DNA of 64,000 nt, taken from positions 165,097 to 229,096 of the forward strand of contig VXBP01004020.1 of the NCBI GenBank assembly GCA_013400115.1, read 5' to 3'. Positions 58,001 through 63,600 of this stretch are shown one piece after another (position 1 is the stretch's first letter; the number at the start of each line of letters is the position of its first letter). The stretch comes from Rhinopomastus cyanomelas (lineage: Eukaryota; Chordata; Aves; Bucerotiformes; Rhinopomastidae). The notes beneath the pieces were generated by a model. That model was not told where the DNA came from, made no database searches, and saw only the letters and a list, made by a program, of their open reading frames with translations. The translations under genes were made by a program, and so were the position numbers.

Positions 58001-60613
58001 ATGTATGCAAATACATGGTTTCAGGAAGATGTGGAAATGGTTCCAGTTTAATACTGATGCTGCATCTTGTTAATAATTTTTTTCATTGGAGTTTGGCTGA
58101 AATGTAGAAACAAAGGCTCTCGAATATAGATGGAAGTTAGACGAATAACCAGAATTATTTGGCAGGTTTGTTTTAAAGGAGACCAGTTTAGACAGAAGTT
58201 TGGGGGTTGAGGGTTTTGGTTTGTTGTTTTTTTAAACTGCTTTTTGGCATCAGTTATATTTCCTTATATGATGAAAATCTCAGCAGCTTTTTCTTTCTCC
58301 GTTTTATTTATACTGCTTTTGGTTTTCTCTGAAGGCTTAAATGCACAAAATTTAACTTTATTGTACTATAATTTTGAAGACTCCCGTTCCTGCTGTATTT
58401 TTCTTCAGTTGTTGCATGTCCTTATGAAAGTCGAACCTGCTGCTCTTTCAGTTCTCAGTGGTGCTTTACCATGCTTTTTGCTCTCATTGGGAGGGTCCTT
58501 TCATAATGATTCTGAGAAGCAAGAGTGTATTTTGAAGCAAGTCTGTATCCAAAATATGACATTCCTGTTGTTTCCCCATTTGTTTTGGATGGATTTGTTT
58601 AACATTTGTAAATGGTAAGAAAGATACGTGGTTGTTTCTTGACATTTCCTGGAGTATGTGTTTGCCCTTCATGGAACAAAGGCTCCTATTAGATAAAATA
58701 TTCTCCAAAGCAGTCCTACAGTTTGGCTGCAGCCAGACAGCCTTCCTGCATGCTTCTACCACACCAGATTCACTTACTTAGCTCATAGTCAGTCCTGAAC
58801 TTCTGTGAAAAAATGTGATCTGTTGACATCTGTGGATAGGAGGAGTGCCTCCACCCTCTTCTTCAGCCATCATCATCTGTGCTGGGAAAGCAACCAAGGA
58901 GCCTGGCAGAGACTTGGCAAAACCTCTAGACATGTGGGGAACCAGCCGAGAGATGGTTACTCATAGAGTTTGTCTCTGTTCCTAGGTTGCCCTGGAGTTT
59001 GCCTCTGTTCCAGGCTGCTCTGCAACTGTACTGCATTACTGCCAGCCAGATGGCAGTCAACTTCCAGCTTGGTTTGGTCTGTGGGGCTGTAGGGTGAATG
59101 TAGGCTTGATCTTCGAGCTTACCTGAGGAAGGAGGAGCATTGCCCAACACGTTGCTACTGAAAGACTGGGCACCTTTGTTCTGCTGTACATTTCCTTGAG
59201 GAATGTGAAGAACAAACCCCGTAGGGTACCGTGCCACTAAGTGGAAGAGGGCCAGGAGCAAGCATGGACTCTTTAAGTTGCCAGGTGTCTCTGTCACTTG
59301 GTGTTTCTGGTAGAGTGCCCGTTCTCTGAAAACCGTGCTCAGGCATGGCTTAGAGGGTTGGCTGCACCAGTACCAGTATCCGTTCTCAATGGGCAGTATG
59401 GACAAAGTGTTGCTGTATTTGACTCTTCTGTGCTAAAAGATCGTCTAACACTGTCTCAATAGAATTGTGTACTCAAGATACATCCTGGAGCATGTGGTGC
59501 ATTCTCAAGCTGTAAAAAAAGGCTTCACTGGGCCTTAGAGATAATGTAAAGACTGTGCTAAGATTTTGAACCAAAACCTTCCAAGCTGTCCCCAGATAAT
59601 CAATATATTAGGGCTGCAAATGGCCCAAAGGTGACTCAGGGCCCACTGCTGTACAGTGCAGCTTGGCTTCAGGTTCTAAGAACAGTCCTCAGCCATTTTG
59701 ACTGTAGCAGTATAACTTTAGTCTTGGTCACATACAGACTTCAGTCCAAGCTTTTAAAATAGGAATAATATTTTGATATGACATTGGCACCAAGAACAGG
59801 CAGGTACTAGCAATCAGTTTGTAGATGTGATTCAATCTTTTAGAGAACTTTTTGACCTCTCTAGCAAAATTTAAGCATCTGTTAGCTCAAGATTGCAACT
59901 AAACTGATTGCAACTATAAGCTCCGTGGACACTTTTATTTTGGAATAAAAGGGCTCTGTCTTGATAGACCTTAAGTCAATGAAACATGCTTTGTGCTTTC
60001 ATAAAGCCAAGGAGGAGATTTGCATGCAATATGATATTATCACTTCAGTTGTTGACTGTTTTCTTTAATGGACATTTAAATCAAGTTGCGTAAAAGAGTT
60101 CGTCTTACAAGTTCTTGTCTCTCTTTTCCTGCTGGCATCAGTCTGCTCTAGAAGGTTGTAAGGGGTAGTCACTGGTTAATTTAGAAAGAGAGAAGGGTGT
60201 GCTCCTCAGCCCTTTTCTGCTCTGATATCTAGGACAGCGTCTTTCCTCAAGGGTGGGTCTTTTGAGCAGTGATTATTGTTTTTATTTATTTGTTTGAGAG
60301 AGACCTTTAGTCTCATTCTAGATGTTTACATGCTTTTAAGTCTTCTGGTGAACTGTGTTGAAGCCTAAAATAGACTATACTGCAGTGCTTGCACAATTAA
60401 CAGATACGCAGCGAACACTGGAACAGGTGTATTATATAAACGCAGAACTTCTTCATTGTTTAATAAAAATGTATGAGAAAAAATAACTTGCTTAAACATT
60501 TAATTACTTGTTTTGCCCCAAACAGGTTAGGTGGCGGTCCTGATGATGCCAAGGAGATTATGCAGCACAAATTCTTTTCTGGCATTGTTTGGCAAGATGT
60601 ATATGAGAAAAAG
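507..60613 (+). CDS. AKT1: AKT1 (RAC-alpha serine/threonine kinase), 11 coding exons, 3'-incomplete
   Basis: Gene-level entry. Join 507-552, 33736-33864, 40438-40549, 43367-43514, 45158-45289, 45430-45495, 47069-47137, 47824-47949, 49343-49471, 53347-53561 and 60526-60613; total 1260 nt, 420 codons, no internal stop. The product is the PI3K-pathway kinase that binds PIP3 at the plasma membrane through its N-terminal PH domain. It is activated by PDK1 at T308 and by mTORC2 at S473, and phosphorylates RxRxxS/T substrates controlling survival, growth and glucose metabolism (family knowledge). Seen here: PH domain about residues 5-108, linker about 109-148, kinase domain 150-408, with glycine loop GKGTFG (157-162), K179, YRDLK (D274), DFG (D292), T308 and APE (317-319). 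AKT1 is chosen over AKT2/AKT3 from the linker and the extra residue in [10 protein letters not shown]. Residues from about 421 on, including the hydrophobic motif, lie beyond the window. Residue numbering matches human AKT1 throughout. Confidence 0.98.
6374..6602 (+). mobile_element. CR1 LINE 3' end fragment, older subfamily
   Basis: Matches the CR1 3' region: gagagtggtgagagcctgga, gttgcccagggaggtgg, then ctgcccatggcagggg and gaactggatgatc. The 'tgcccatggcagggg' segment differs from the copy that directly follows, so two CR1 subfamilies adjoin here. The left edge is approximate. Confidence 0.88.
6603..6683 (+). mobile_element. CR1 LINE 3' end fragment, second subfamily
   Basis: Starts with cttggtctgggtgatcctgc and continues ggattggactagatgatctt, ending in aatgattctact. 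It lacks the usual 'gaggtccctt' between the two last blocks, a small internal deletion. Confidence 0.82.
7990..8390 (-). mobile_element. CR1 LINE fragment, old and diverged
   Basis: Reverse orientation. Recognisable blocks include ggaagagacctttcaaagatc, aatctcttacaatgtttcatc (decayed), cctttgtcctgtcactgtag and agcctcagatctcttagcc, in the order expected for a minus-strand CR1 3' region. Many substitutions and a T-rich insertion near 8255 suggest age. Confidence 0.75.
8809..8868 (+). other. Candidate 60-nt in-frame cassette exon in AKT1 intron 1
   Basis: Preceded by gctatttctgcag (AG at 8807-8808) and followed by gtatga at 8869. Read in phase 1, as required between coding exons 1 and 2, it is open and adds exactly 20 codons between R15 and G16. 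No known AKT1 isoform has such an insert to my knowledge, so this is only a splice-signal prediction. Confidence 0.2.
12798..12820. other. Assembly gap (23 N)
   Basis: Run of 23 unknown bases in intron 1. The seven bases before the gap (aaagcta) are repeated immediately after it, which suggests an unresolved overlap or collapsed repeat. Confidence 0.99.
13069..13096. repeat. (AT)14 microsatellite
   Basis: Fourteen uninterrupted AT dinucleotides in intron 1, preceded by ctgcagc and followed by gaggctg. Likely length-variable. Confidence 0.97.
15196..15810 (-). mobile_element. CR1 LINE fragment with ORF2 C-terminal coding relic
   Basis: Reverse-oriented CR1 of about 600 bp. Minus-strand translation gives the end of the CR1 ORF2 (reverse transcriptase protein): [20 protein letters not shown] at about 15580-15650, and, in another frame, [13 protein letters not shown] and [10 protein letters not shown] at 15390-15475. 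The frames are broken by indels, so it is a dead copy. It has the 3' untranslated end near 15196. Confidence 0.93.
17055..17235 (+). mobile_element. MIR-like SINE relic
   Basis: Contains tctctgtgccccagttccct, ctgtaaaatggtgataacag and cttccctacttcacagggat followed by gttgtgagga, which is the conserved core and 3' part of the ancient MIR (core-SINE) family in plus orientation. Such elements predate the bird-mammal split, in keeping with the divergence seen. Confidence 0.8.
17310..17520 (+). mobile_element. CR1 LINE 3' end fragment
   Basis: Blocks ccctggaatagactctccag, aggtgatcctcctctggcag and ggttggaccagatgatctcc lead to ccttccaacccctagc. The terminal octamer repeats are degraded. It lies about 75 bp downstream of the MIR-like relic. 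Confidence 0.85.
19850..19996 (+). mobile_element. CR1 LINE, left part of an interrupted copy
   Basis: Plus-strand CR1 (ggaacaagttgcccagagaa through gttggactagatgatc) that stops abruptly where a minus-strand CR1 begins. Its continuation is at 20662-20708, so the second element inserted into it. Confidence 0.85.
19997..20661 (-). mobile_element. CR1 LINE inserted into another CR1
   Basis: Minus-strand copy of about 665 bp starting with the reversed tail (atagaatcatag). Minus-strand translation shows CR1 ORF2 C-terminal blocks [22 protein letters not shown] (shortened here: [17 protein letters not shown]) at about 20510-20640 and [13 protein letters not shown] at about 20190-20240, in different frames. 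The 5' end is truncated near 20650-20661. The copy is dead. Confidence 0.88.
20662..20708 (+). mobile_element. CR1 LINE, right part of the interrupted copy
   Basis: Resumes with tctagaggttccttccaatc and ends in ctgtgattctgtgac, the exact continuation of 19850-19996 in the CR1 3' end. Confidence 0.85.
20871..20958. repeat. 50-bp tandem repeat, about 1.8 copies
   Basis: Copy 1 at 20871-20920, partial copy 2 at 20921-20958. Both begin gagagtgagc and share cttctaggcgtagtgtaatc, with a few differences between them. No coding content. Confidence 0.9.
27850..28205. promoter_or_regulatory. CpG-rich patch in intron 1, possible internal promoter or enhancer
   Basis: About 20 CpG in about 360 bp by hand count, far above the surrounding intron, including cacggcggcgcgggc and aggcggcgggcg. 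A half CRE (ACGTCA) lies at about 27884. It could be a small CpG island used as an alternative promoter. I see no TATA box or start that decides the strand. Confidence 0.35.
28608..28980. promoter_or_regulatory. CpG-containing candidate conserved non-coding element
   Basis: About 19 CpG in 370 bp and a perfect AP-1 site (TGAGTCA, 28855-28861). A stop-free run of 134 codons exists on the + strand, but its composition gives no recognisable domain, so I lean to a regulatory element continuing the CpG-rich patch at 27850. Confidence 0.3.
32799..32880 (-). mobile_element. Possible MIR-like SINE relic, reverse orientation
   Basis: ggggaaactgaggcgcaatg followed by acaaagtcacctgaagattcaca resembles the reversed MIR segment (gaggaaactgaggc... 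aaggtcacacag). Short and diverged. Confidence 0.5.
33736..33864 (+). CDS. AKT1: AKT1 coding exon 2 (PH domain, E17 to A58)
   Basis: 129 nt, phase 1 in and phase 1 out. Acceptor tttctttccag ends at 33735 and donor gtaagt starts at 33865. Completes G16 and encodes E17 through A58, beginning [17 protein letters not shown]. It includes R23 and R25, basic residues that contact the inositol phosphate head group, and E17, the position altered in the well-known human E17K activating mutation; here it is the normal glutamate. The run [15 protein letters not shown] is typical of AKT1. Length equals that computed for the homologous human exon. Confidence 0.97.
33865..40437 (+). other. AKT1: AKT1 intron 2 (6.6 kb)
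   Basis: Donor gtaagt at 33865, acceptor ggtag ending at 40437. No gene and no CR1 copy seen. Contents that stand out: a short (TG)n run at about 35922-35939, an A/C-rich patch at about 36515-36590, a perfect 11-bp inverted repeat at 36101-36128, and two patches with more CpG than their surroundings (about 36920-37010 and 38760-38900). The second leads into an AT-rich block to about 39240 that looks like a candidate conserved non-coding element. The acceptor is preceded by a modest pyrimidine tract. Confidence 0.93.
36101..36128. repeat. Perfect 11-bp inverted repeat with 6-nt loop
   Basis: Arms aatttaacact (36101-36111) and agtgttaaatt (36118-36128) around atttgt. Too short for a microRNA precursor; probably a small hairpin of no known role. 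Confidence 0.85.
40438..40549 (+). CDS. AKT1: AKT1 coding exon 3 (PH domain, Q59 to R96)
   Basis: 112 nt, phase 1 in, phase 2 out. Acceptor ends gtggtag at 40437; donor gtatgt starts at 40550. Completes Q59 and encodes [20 protein letters not shown] and the rest of the PH core through TPEE, with two bases of R96. R86 (ERTFH segment), which lines the phosphoinositide pocket, is present, as is W80, the contact point of allosteric AKT inhibitors in the human protein. K at residue 69 (ERPKPN) agrees with my memory of bird AKT1; human AKT1 has R. Confidence 0.97.
41974..42690 (-). mobile_element. CR1 LINE with internal deletion
   Basis: Right of about 42328 the minus strand encodes a reverse transcriptase piece ([19 protein letters not shown], then [18 protein letters not shown]). 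Left of it is the CR1 3' region ([12 protein letters not shown], then the untranslated end to cacagaatcacagaatgg). The catalytic middle and C-terminal part of ORF2 that should lie between is missing, so the copy is internally deleted as well as frameshifted. Confidence 0.88.
43225..43257. repeat. 18-nt hairpin flanked by 8-bp direct repeats
   Basis: agtgctcg occurs at 43225-43232 and 43250-43257, around gtaaaaat-ga-atttttac (43232-43249). It resembles a tiny insertion with target duplication but is too short to assign. Confidence 0.8.
43367..43514 (+). CDS. AKT1: AKT1 coding exon 4 (end of PH domain and linker)
   Basis: 148 nt, phase 2 in, phase 0 out, donor gtaagt at 43515. Completes R96 and encodes [20 protein letters not shown] followed by [20 protein letters not shown] and SMTKPKHKV, ending at V145. 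The first part is the C-terminal helix of the PH domain; the rest is the flexible linker to the kinase domain. The linker carries the serines equivalent to human S124 and S129, known constitutive phosphorylation sites. The linker sequence is the clearest paralogue marker: AKT2 and AKT3 differ strongly here. Confidence 0.97.
43515..45157 (+). other. AKT1: AKT1 intron 4 (1.6 kb)
   Basis: Donor gtaagt, acceptor attaacag ending at 45157. No repeat I can name. A 157-codon stop-free run on the minus strand at 44305-44778 has no recognisable domain and is treated as chance. Confidence 0.92.
45158..45289 (+). CDS. AKT1: AKT1 coding exon 5 (kinase N-lobe, K179)
   Basis: 132 nt, 44 codons, phase 0 at both ends; donor gtgagt at 45290. 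Encodes T146 to K189, beginning [19 protein letters not shown]. It holds the nucleotide-binding glycine loop G157-K-G-T-F-G162, V164, and the catalytic lysine K179 in YYAMKILKK. These are the ATP-anchoring elements of the AGC-family kinase fold. All expected residues are present, so the N-lobe should be functional. Confidence 0.98.
45290..45429 (+). other. AKT1: AKT1 intron 5 (140 nt, very short)
   Basis: Donor gtgagt, acceptor gtgtttcag ending at 45429. At 140 nt it is the shortest intron in the window. If retained, translation would run V-S-S-W-I-L-V-Q-P and stop at TGA, so retention would truncate the kinase after the N-lobe start. Confidence 0.95.
45430..45495 (+). CDS. AKT1: AKT1 coding exon 6 (alpha-C helix region)
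   Basis: 66 nt, 22 codons, phase 0 to phase 0; donor gtaagc at 45496. Encodes D190 to T211, [20 protein letters not shown] then LT. The helix contains E198, which pairs with K179 in the active kinase. The exon separates cleanly from exon 5 by only 140 nt and from exon 7 by 1.6 kb. Sequence is AKT1-like ([15 protein letters not shown]3 has ESRVLKNTRHPF). Confidence 0.97.
45496..47068 (+). other. AKT1: AKT1 intron 6 (1.6 kb)
   Basis: Donor gtaagc, acceptor ctgtttcag ending at 47068. No mobile element or gene recognised. Confidence 0.92.
47069..47137 (+). CDS. AKT1: AKT1 coding exon 7 (hinge)
   Basis: 69 nt, 23 codons, phase 0 to phase 0; donor gtaagg at 47138. Encodes A212 to E234: [20 protein letters not shown] then GGE. 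M227 is the gatekeeper and E228-Y229-A230 form the hinge that binds the ATP adenine. If intron 7 were retained the frame would close after only six more codons, so the exon end is well defined. Confidence 0.97.
47138..47823 (+). other. AKT1: AKT1 intron 7 (0.7 kb)
   Basis: Donor gtaagg, acceptor gttcttgtag ending at 47823. Its last 60 bases contain one copy of a 36-bp tandem duplication that repeats the splice acceptor itself (see 47764-47835). Otherwise unique AT-leaning DNA. Confidence 0.93.
47764..47835 (+). repeat. 36-bp tandem duplication spanning the exon 8 acceptor
   Basis: Copy 1 at 47764-47799 and copy 2 at 47800-47835 match at 30 of 36 positions by hand alignment. Both contain ttgtag followed by ttgttttt, that is, a T-rich tract, an AG and the first codons of exon 8. 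The acceptor needed for the AKT1 frame is the downstream one (AG at 47822-47823). Using the upstream AG (47786-47787) would add 12 codons, the last of which is TAG. Confidence 0.9.
47824..47949 (+). CDS. AKT1: AKT1 coding exon 8 (catalytic loop, D274)
   Basis: 126 nt, 42 codons, phase 0 to phase 0; donor gtatgt at 47950. Encodes L235 to K276: [20 protein letters not shown], then [20 protein letters not shown], then LK. Y272-R273-D274 is the catalytic-loop motif (YRD in place of HRD, as in the family), with D274 the catalytic base. The segment [10 protein letters not shown] has one residue more than AKT2/AKT3 and marks AKT1. The first 12 nt lie inside a tandem duplication of the acceptor region. 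Confidence 0.97.
48099..48132. repeat. 17-bp tandem repeat, 2 copies
   Basis: tctaaacacttctgtag followed directly by tctaaacacttctatag, one mismatch. In intron 8. Confidence 0.95.
48621..48745 (-). mobile_element. CR1 LINE 3' end, young-looking copy
   Basis: Reverse orientation, starting with tcatagaatcatagaatcac and running through atctagtccaatccgcctgc to cacacaggaactcatccagt. Its reverse complement differs at only one of 100 positions from 57001-57100. Confidence 0.93.
49343..49471 (+). CDS. AKT1: AKT1 coding exon 9 (activation loop, D292, T308)
   Basis: 129 nt, 43 codons, phase 0 to phase 0; donor gtatgc at 49472. Encodes L277 to E319: [20 protein letters not shown], then [20 protein letters not shown], then APE. 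N279 and D292 (DFG) bind metal; C296 and C310 are the redox-sensitive activation-loop pair; T308 in KTFCGTPEY is the PDK1 site; A317-P-E closes the activation segment. All key residues are intact. [10 protein letters not shown] is AKT1-specific (AKT2 KEGISDGATM, AKT3 KEGITDAATM). Confidence 0.98.
49472..53346 (+). other. AKT1: AKT1 intron 9 (3.9 kb)
   Basis: Donor gtatgc, acceptor tttctgcag ending at 53346. No mobile element recognised. A patch at about 51748-52074 has more CpG than its surroundings and reads like a candidate conserved non-coding element. It is stop-free on the + strand for 108 codons, but I see no protein family in it. The rest has nothing I can name. Confidence 0.92.
53347..53561 (+). 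CDS. AKT1: AKT1 coding exon 10 (kinase C-lobe)
   Basis: 215 nt, phase 0 in, phase 2 out; donor gtgagt at 53562. Encodes V320 to Q390 plus two bases of R391, starting [20 protein letters not shown] and ending [13 protein letters not shown]331-W333 is the conserved DxW of kinase subdomain IX, and [20 protein letters not shown] is the invariant AKT C-lobe. [15 protein letters not shown] agrees with AKT1/AKT2 rather than AKT3 (EDIKFPRTLSSDAKS). It is the largest coding exon in the window. Confidence 0.98.
53663..53712. repeat. Perfect 25-bp tandem duplication
   Basis: Copy 1 at 53663-53687 and copy 2 at 53688-53712 are identical, each starting gagagtgaagacagg. It lies 102 bp past the exon 10 donor. 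Confidence 0.97.
56844..56873. repeat. 15-bp tandem duplication
   Basis: taagagatactttat occurs twice back to back in intron 10. Confidence 0.95.
56985..57101 (+). mobile_element. CR1 LINE 3' end, young-looking copy
   Basis: Runs from gactggacgggttcctgtgt through gtgatcctgctgttgcaggt and tagatgatctttcgaggtcc to the octamer tail (gattctatgattctatg). Nearly identical to the inverted copy at 48621. Confidence 0.94.
58966..59022. repeat. Imperfect 29-bp tandem duplication
   Basis: gagtttgtctctgttcctag at 58966 is repeated as gagtttgcctctgttccagg at 58995, with the following gttgccctg / ctgctctg also related. Confidence 0.85.
60526..60613 (+). CDS. AKT1: AKT1 coding exon 11 (end of catalytic domain)
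   Basis: 88 nt, phase 2 in, phase 0 out; donor gtactt at 60614. Completes R391 and encodes [20 protein letters not shown] then VWQDVYEKK, ending at K420. It finishes the kinase C-lobe just before the AGC C-terminal tail. Residue 409 is S where human AKT1 has A (FFAGIVW) from memory. The following exon, which should begin with an L-x-PPFKPQ motif, is not found between 60614 and 64000. Confidence 0.97.
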
Positions 60614-63600
60614 GTACTTGCACACCACTTTTCCTAAGGGGCATTGTAGCTGTGGGGATACTGAACATTTCAGAATTTGTTTAAGGTGCACAGAAGCCTT
60701 CCATGGGAAGAGGTTTCCAATTGTTTTTAGCAAGGCTAAATTGCTTCCTGTTTCTTAAAACACTGTAATAGGATTACTTCTGAATCAAAGCTTTTCTGCA
60801 CAATGAGGAGAGTATCTCTAAACAAGATAGGTATTTCTGTACTGAATAAATATGATGTAACAAAAATAGCTTCCAAATTTAGTATGTAAGCTTTTGAAAG
60901 GGCTTTTCCTGTGAATTCTTATTCACTACCTTTGCTATTGACTGACCTGCCTTTGTGAGCCCGGGAGTTATTGTTGGTTCCTGAGCATTTGAAGCAGAAC
61001 TTTGTAGAAGCAGTAGTGGAAGACAGACTGTTTGCTCCCTTTGCATTTTTCCTGTATTGAACGATGAACGTAGACTGAATAGGCAGGTGAAATATAGGCT
61101 TTTACATCAATACAAGCCTAATATTTATTTTTCGGAACTCTGAATTCAGAGTGTTTCTCATTTGTTTTCCTTGAGACCTGTTGAGTTTGTAGGCTTTCCA
61201 ATGAGAGCTGCTCAAGTCAGAGAGCCCAGCCCTTTTCATATGAATGTGTTTTGTCTGCTCTCTGTGCCTCACTGTCCTTTTGTTCAATCACTCCTCCAAG
61301 ATGTCTTGCTTTGTATTTTTAGGGGTTATCTTCTGTTGGCTTCTCTTTGATTCTCACAACATGAGTCTGGTAATTCAAGGCTCCCATCTACTGGTGCCAC
61401 GTGATCTTCTCACTCAGTCCTAGCCTTTCCTGATTTCCCTCTTTCCCCCTGAAGCCCCTTGTAATACCAGACCTCATTTGATCTCTGAATACAGTTTAAG
61501 TGTTCCTCTAGCTGGTGAAAGCAGGTAGACACTTAGCAGAGACTGAGTTTTAATTCTTTAAGTAAAACTAGTAACAGTGTTGTATTAGCAAGGAGCATAA
61601 GACTGCAGCGTTCCATATTGCAGTGGGAGAATTGTCCAGTGCCTCTATGCAGTTAGAAAAAGTGCTCTATTTCCTCCTCTTCTTTCACTTCCTTGCAGAT
61701 TTGCATGGCTGAAAGGAACTGAAAAATCGTAAGTTTTTGTACCTGGAAAGTGTATGTAAGAGTTTAGATCCCTGTCCTTTCAAAGCATCCCATGAGAGGG
61801 TGCCACATGCAATTATGAGGGCAGAAGAGAGTTGCATGTATTTTATTTAGTATAATGTAAGAAGTACATCTGAATTATTGTTCTAAACAGGAGGTTTCAC
61901 CCAGCTGAGTAGCTAAATTCTTGGTGTTTTGCTATTTTATTTACAGTTTAAGGTAAAAAGTTAATAATGGGTCCCAGATATCTGCAGTGAGTTATTTGAT
62001 GCTAGTCCTGGTTCCCTGAATTGAGGAGGAATCACACAAGTTGGAGGCAATTTATTTATGCATAGGACCGAGAAATAAATTATCCCATAGTGGTACTGAC
62101 TCAGCTTGTTGTGGAAACTACTAGGAAATTCCACATACTACATACTTTGGAGAAAATAGTGGGCTAATTGAGACTATTTCTGACCTTGGCATGTCCAAGG
62201 AGGCTAGACTGTGGTTTCACTTCCCTTCCATTAGCATATGCATCTGAAATAGCTGTCCTGTGCAAATGAAGAGATTTCAAAAAGCCTGTAAGTAATTGCT
62301 GCCTACATTCTGGGTGGTCCAAAGAGGATCTTGCAGCGTTTACCTGAAACACAGTCTCATGGATAAAAGCAAAATTTTGTTAGCTGCCTGGATGTGTTTC
62401 TGTGCTAAGCTTGGCTGCCCACTATCTCCAGGTAATGCTGAGGGTACTCAAGAACACTTTGTAATTAAACTTTTTGGAAACATGGTTTTGTTTTGAAGTA
62501 TAAAGAGTCCTGGATAACTAGGATTGTTCCAATAATTTTAAAATATTCATTAAACTCTCCTGGAGAGGAGTTGTTATTTGTCTCTAGTGCAAAGAAAGGT
62601 GCCATTTAGTTTGCAGGACTTTGCCCGCCCACAAGCAAAACATATGCAATGAGATTTTAATTATTTTTTTTCTGGGTTTTTTTCCTCTTAAACCTGCATA
62701 AGCCTGCGGGCATGGTGCTGGTCTGCAGCAGTAGGAGGCTACAGGTGGCACCTCTCTGCTAGTTGAACTGCAGAGCTACTGCAGCGACAGCTTCTCAGTA
62801 AAGCAACGTATTTGCTTGGTAAATGCGGTGTTGGAGCTTTCTGCAGCTTTGCCTCTGTTTCCAGCTTCATGTCCTGAATTTGACAGCTGAGGTGGGGGGA
62901 TAAAAGGTCTTGTGGGTGCATCATAATCTCTCAAATTGCTTTTAGCAGATACTAAAATAAAAGGGAAAATGATACAGGCAGTGCTAGCAGCACTCATGTG
63001 TTCTGACTTGGGATTGCTGCTCTGAGCCGTTCTGATGTGCTCGTTCAGGTGTCTGCTGCAGTGTCCAAGTCCTAAATCACTCTGTGCTGCGCACAGCAAG
63101 CCAGAGCAAATGGGAGCGTTGTGAGTGCCAAAACCACCCTTAACTGAAAAGGACAGATAGAGAGAGCAAAGCAAGGCTCGCTCTCAGAAGTCAGCAGAAA
63201 ACAGCATAAGGAGAAAGAGAACACAGTTAAAATGTGAAATAAAATGCTCATCCTCACAGGGTTTTTACATGCAGCATGTTGGTGTGACTTGCTGGAGAAT
63301 AATGTTAATGTTATAATGTGGAGCATTCCTTCTTCAGTAATTGCAGGAGGAGAGTAAGGCTCAGAGTAACTCCTGATATGCTGTTTCCTTTTCCTTTTTA
63401 AATTTGGGCATAAACCACTCTTCTTAAGGCCTTTTTTTTATTTTAAGTAAATGCTTCTTTGTAAAGTGTTTGGAACTTTGGAAAAGTGTTTTATTGTATT
63501 TGTGTAGATTACATTTCTTTAAGTCTTTACAGTGAAAATAAAAGAGCTTTATTGAATTGTTGTTTGTAAGACCAGACAACATTCCGTTAGGAGGTCTCAG

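Larger units (their letters stand above)
53562..60525 (+). other. AKT1: AKT1 intron 10 (7.0 kb)
   Basis: Donor gtgagt, acceptor cccaaacag ending at 60525. Contains a perfect 25-bp tandem duplication (53663), a 15-bp one (56844), a plus-strand CR1 3' end (56985) and an imperfect 29-bp duplication (58966). The stretches 53720-56840 and 59030-60525 hold nothing I can name. A 159-codon open run on the minus strand at 58926-59405 is treated as chance. Confidence 0.93.

Noticed and set aside
58926..59405. 159-codon open reading frame on the minus strand
   Set aside because: Longest open run in the window, but no recognisable domain, lies within AKT1 intron 10, and low-complexity hydrophobic/polar mix fits chance.
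507..60613. Assignment to AKT2 or AKT3
   Set aside because: Linker, [10 protein letters not shown] insertion and [10 protein letters not shown] all fit AKT1; AKT3 (EDIKFPRTLSSDAKS, GKIVYRD) and AKT2 (RDVVYRDIK) differ.
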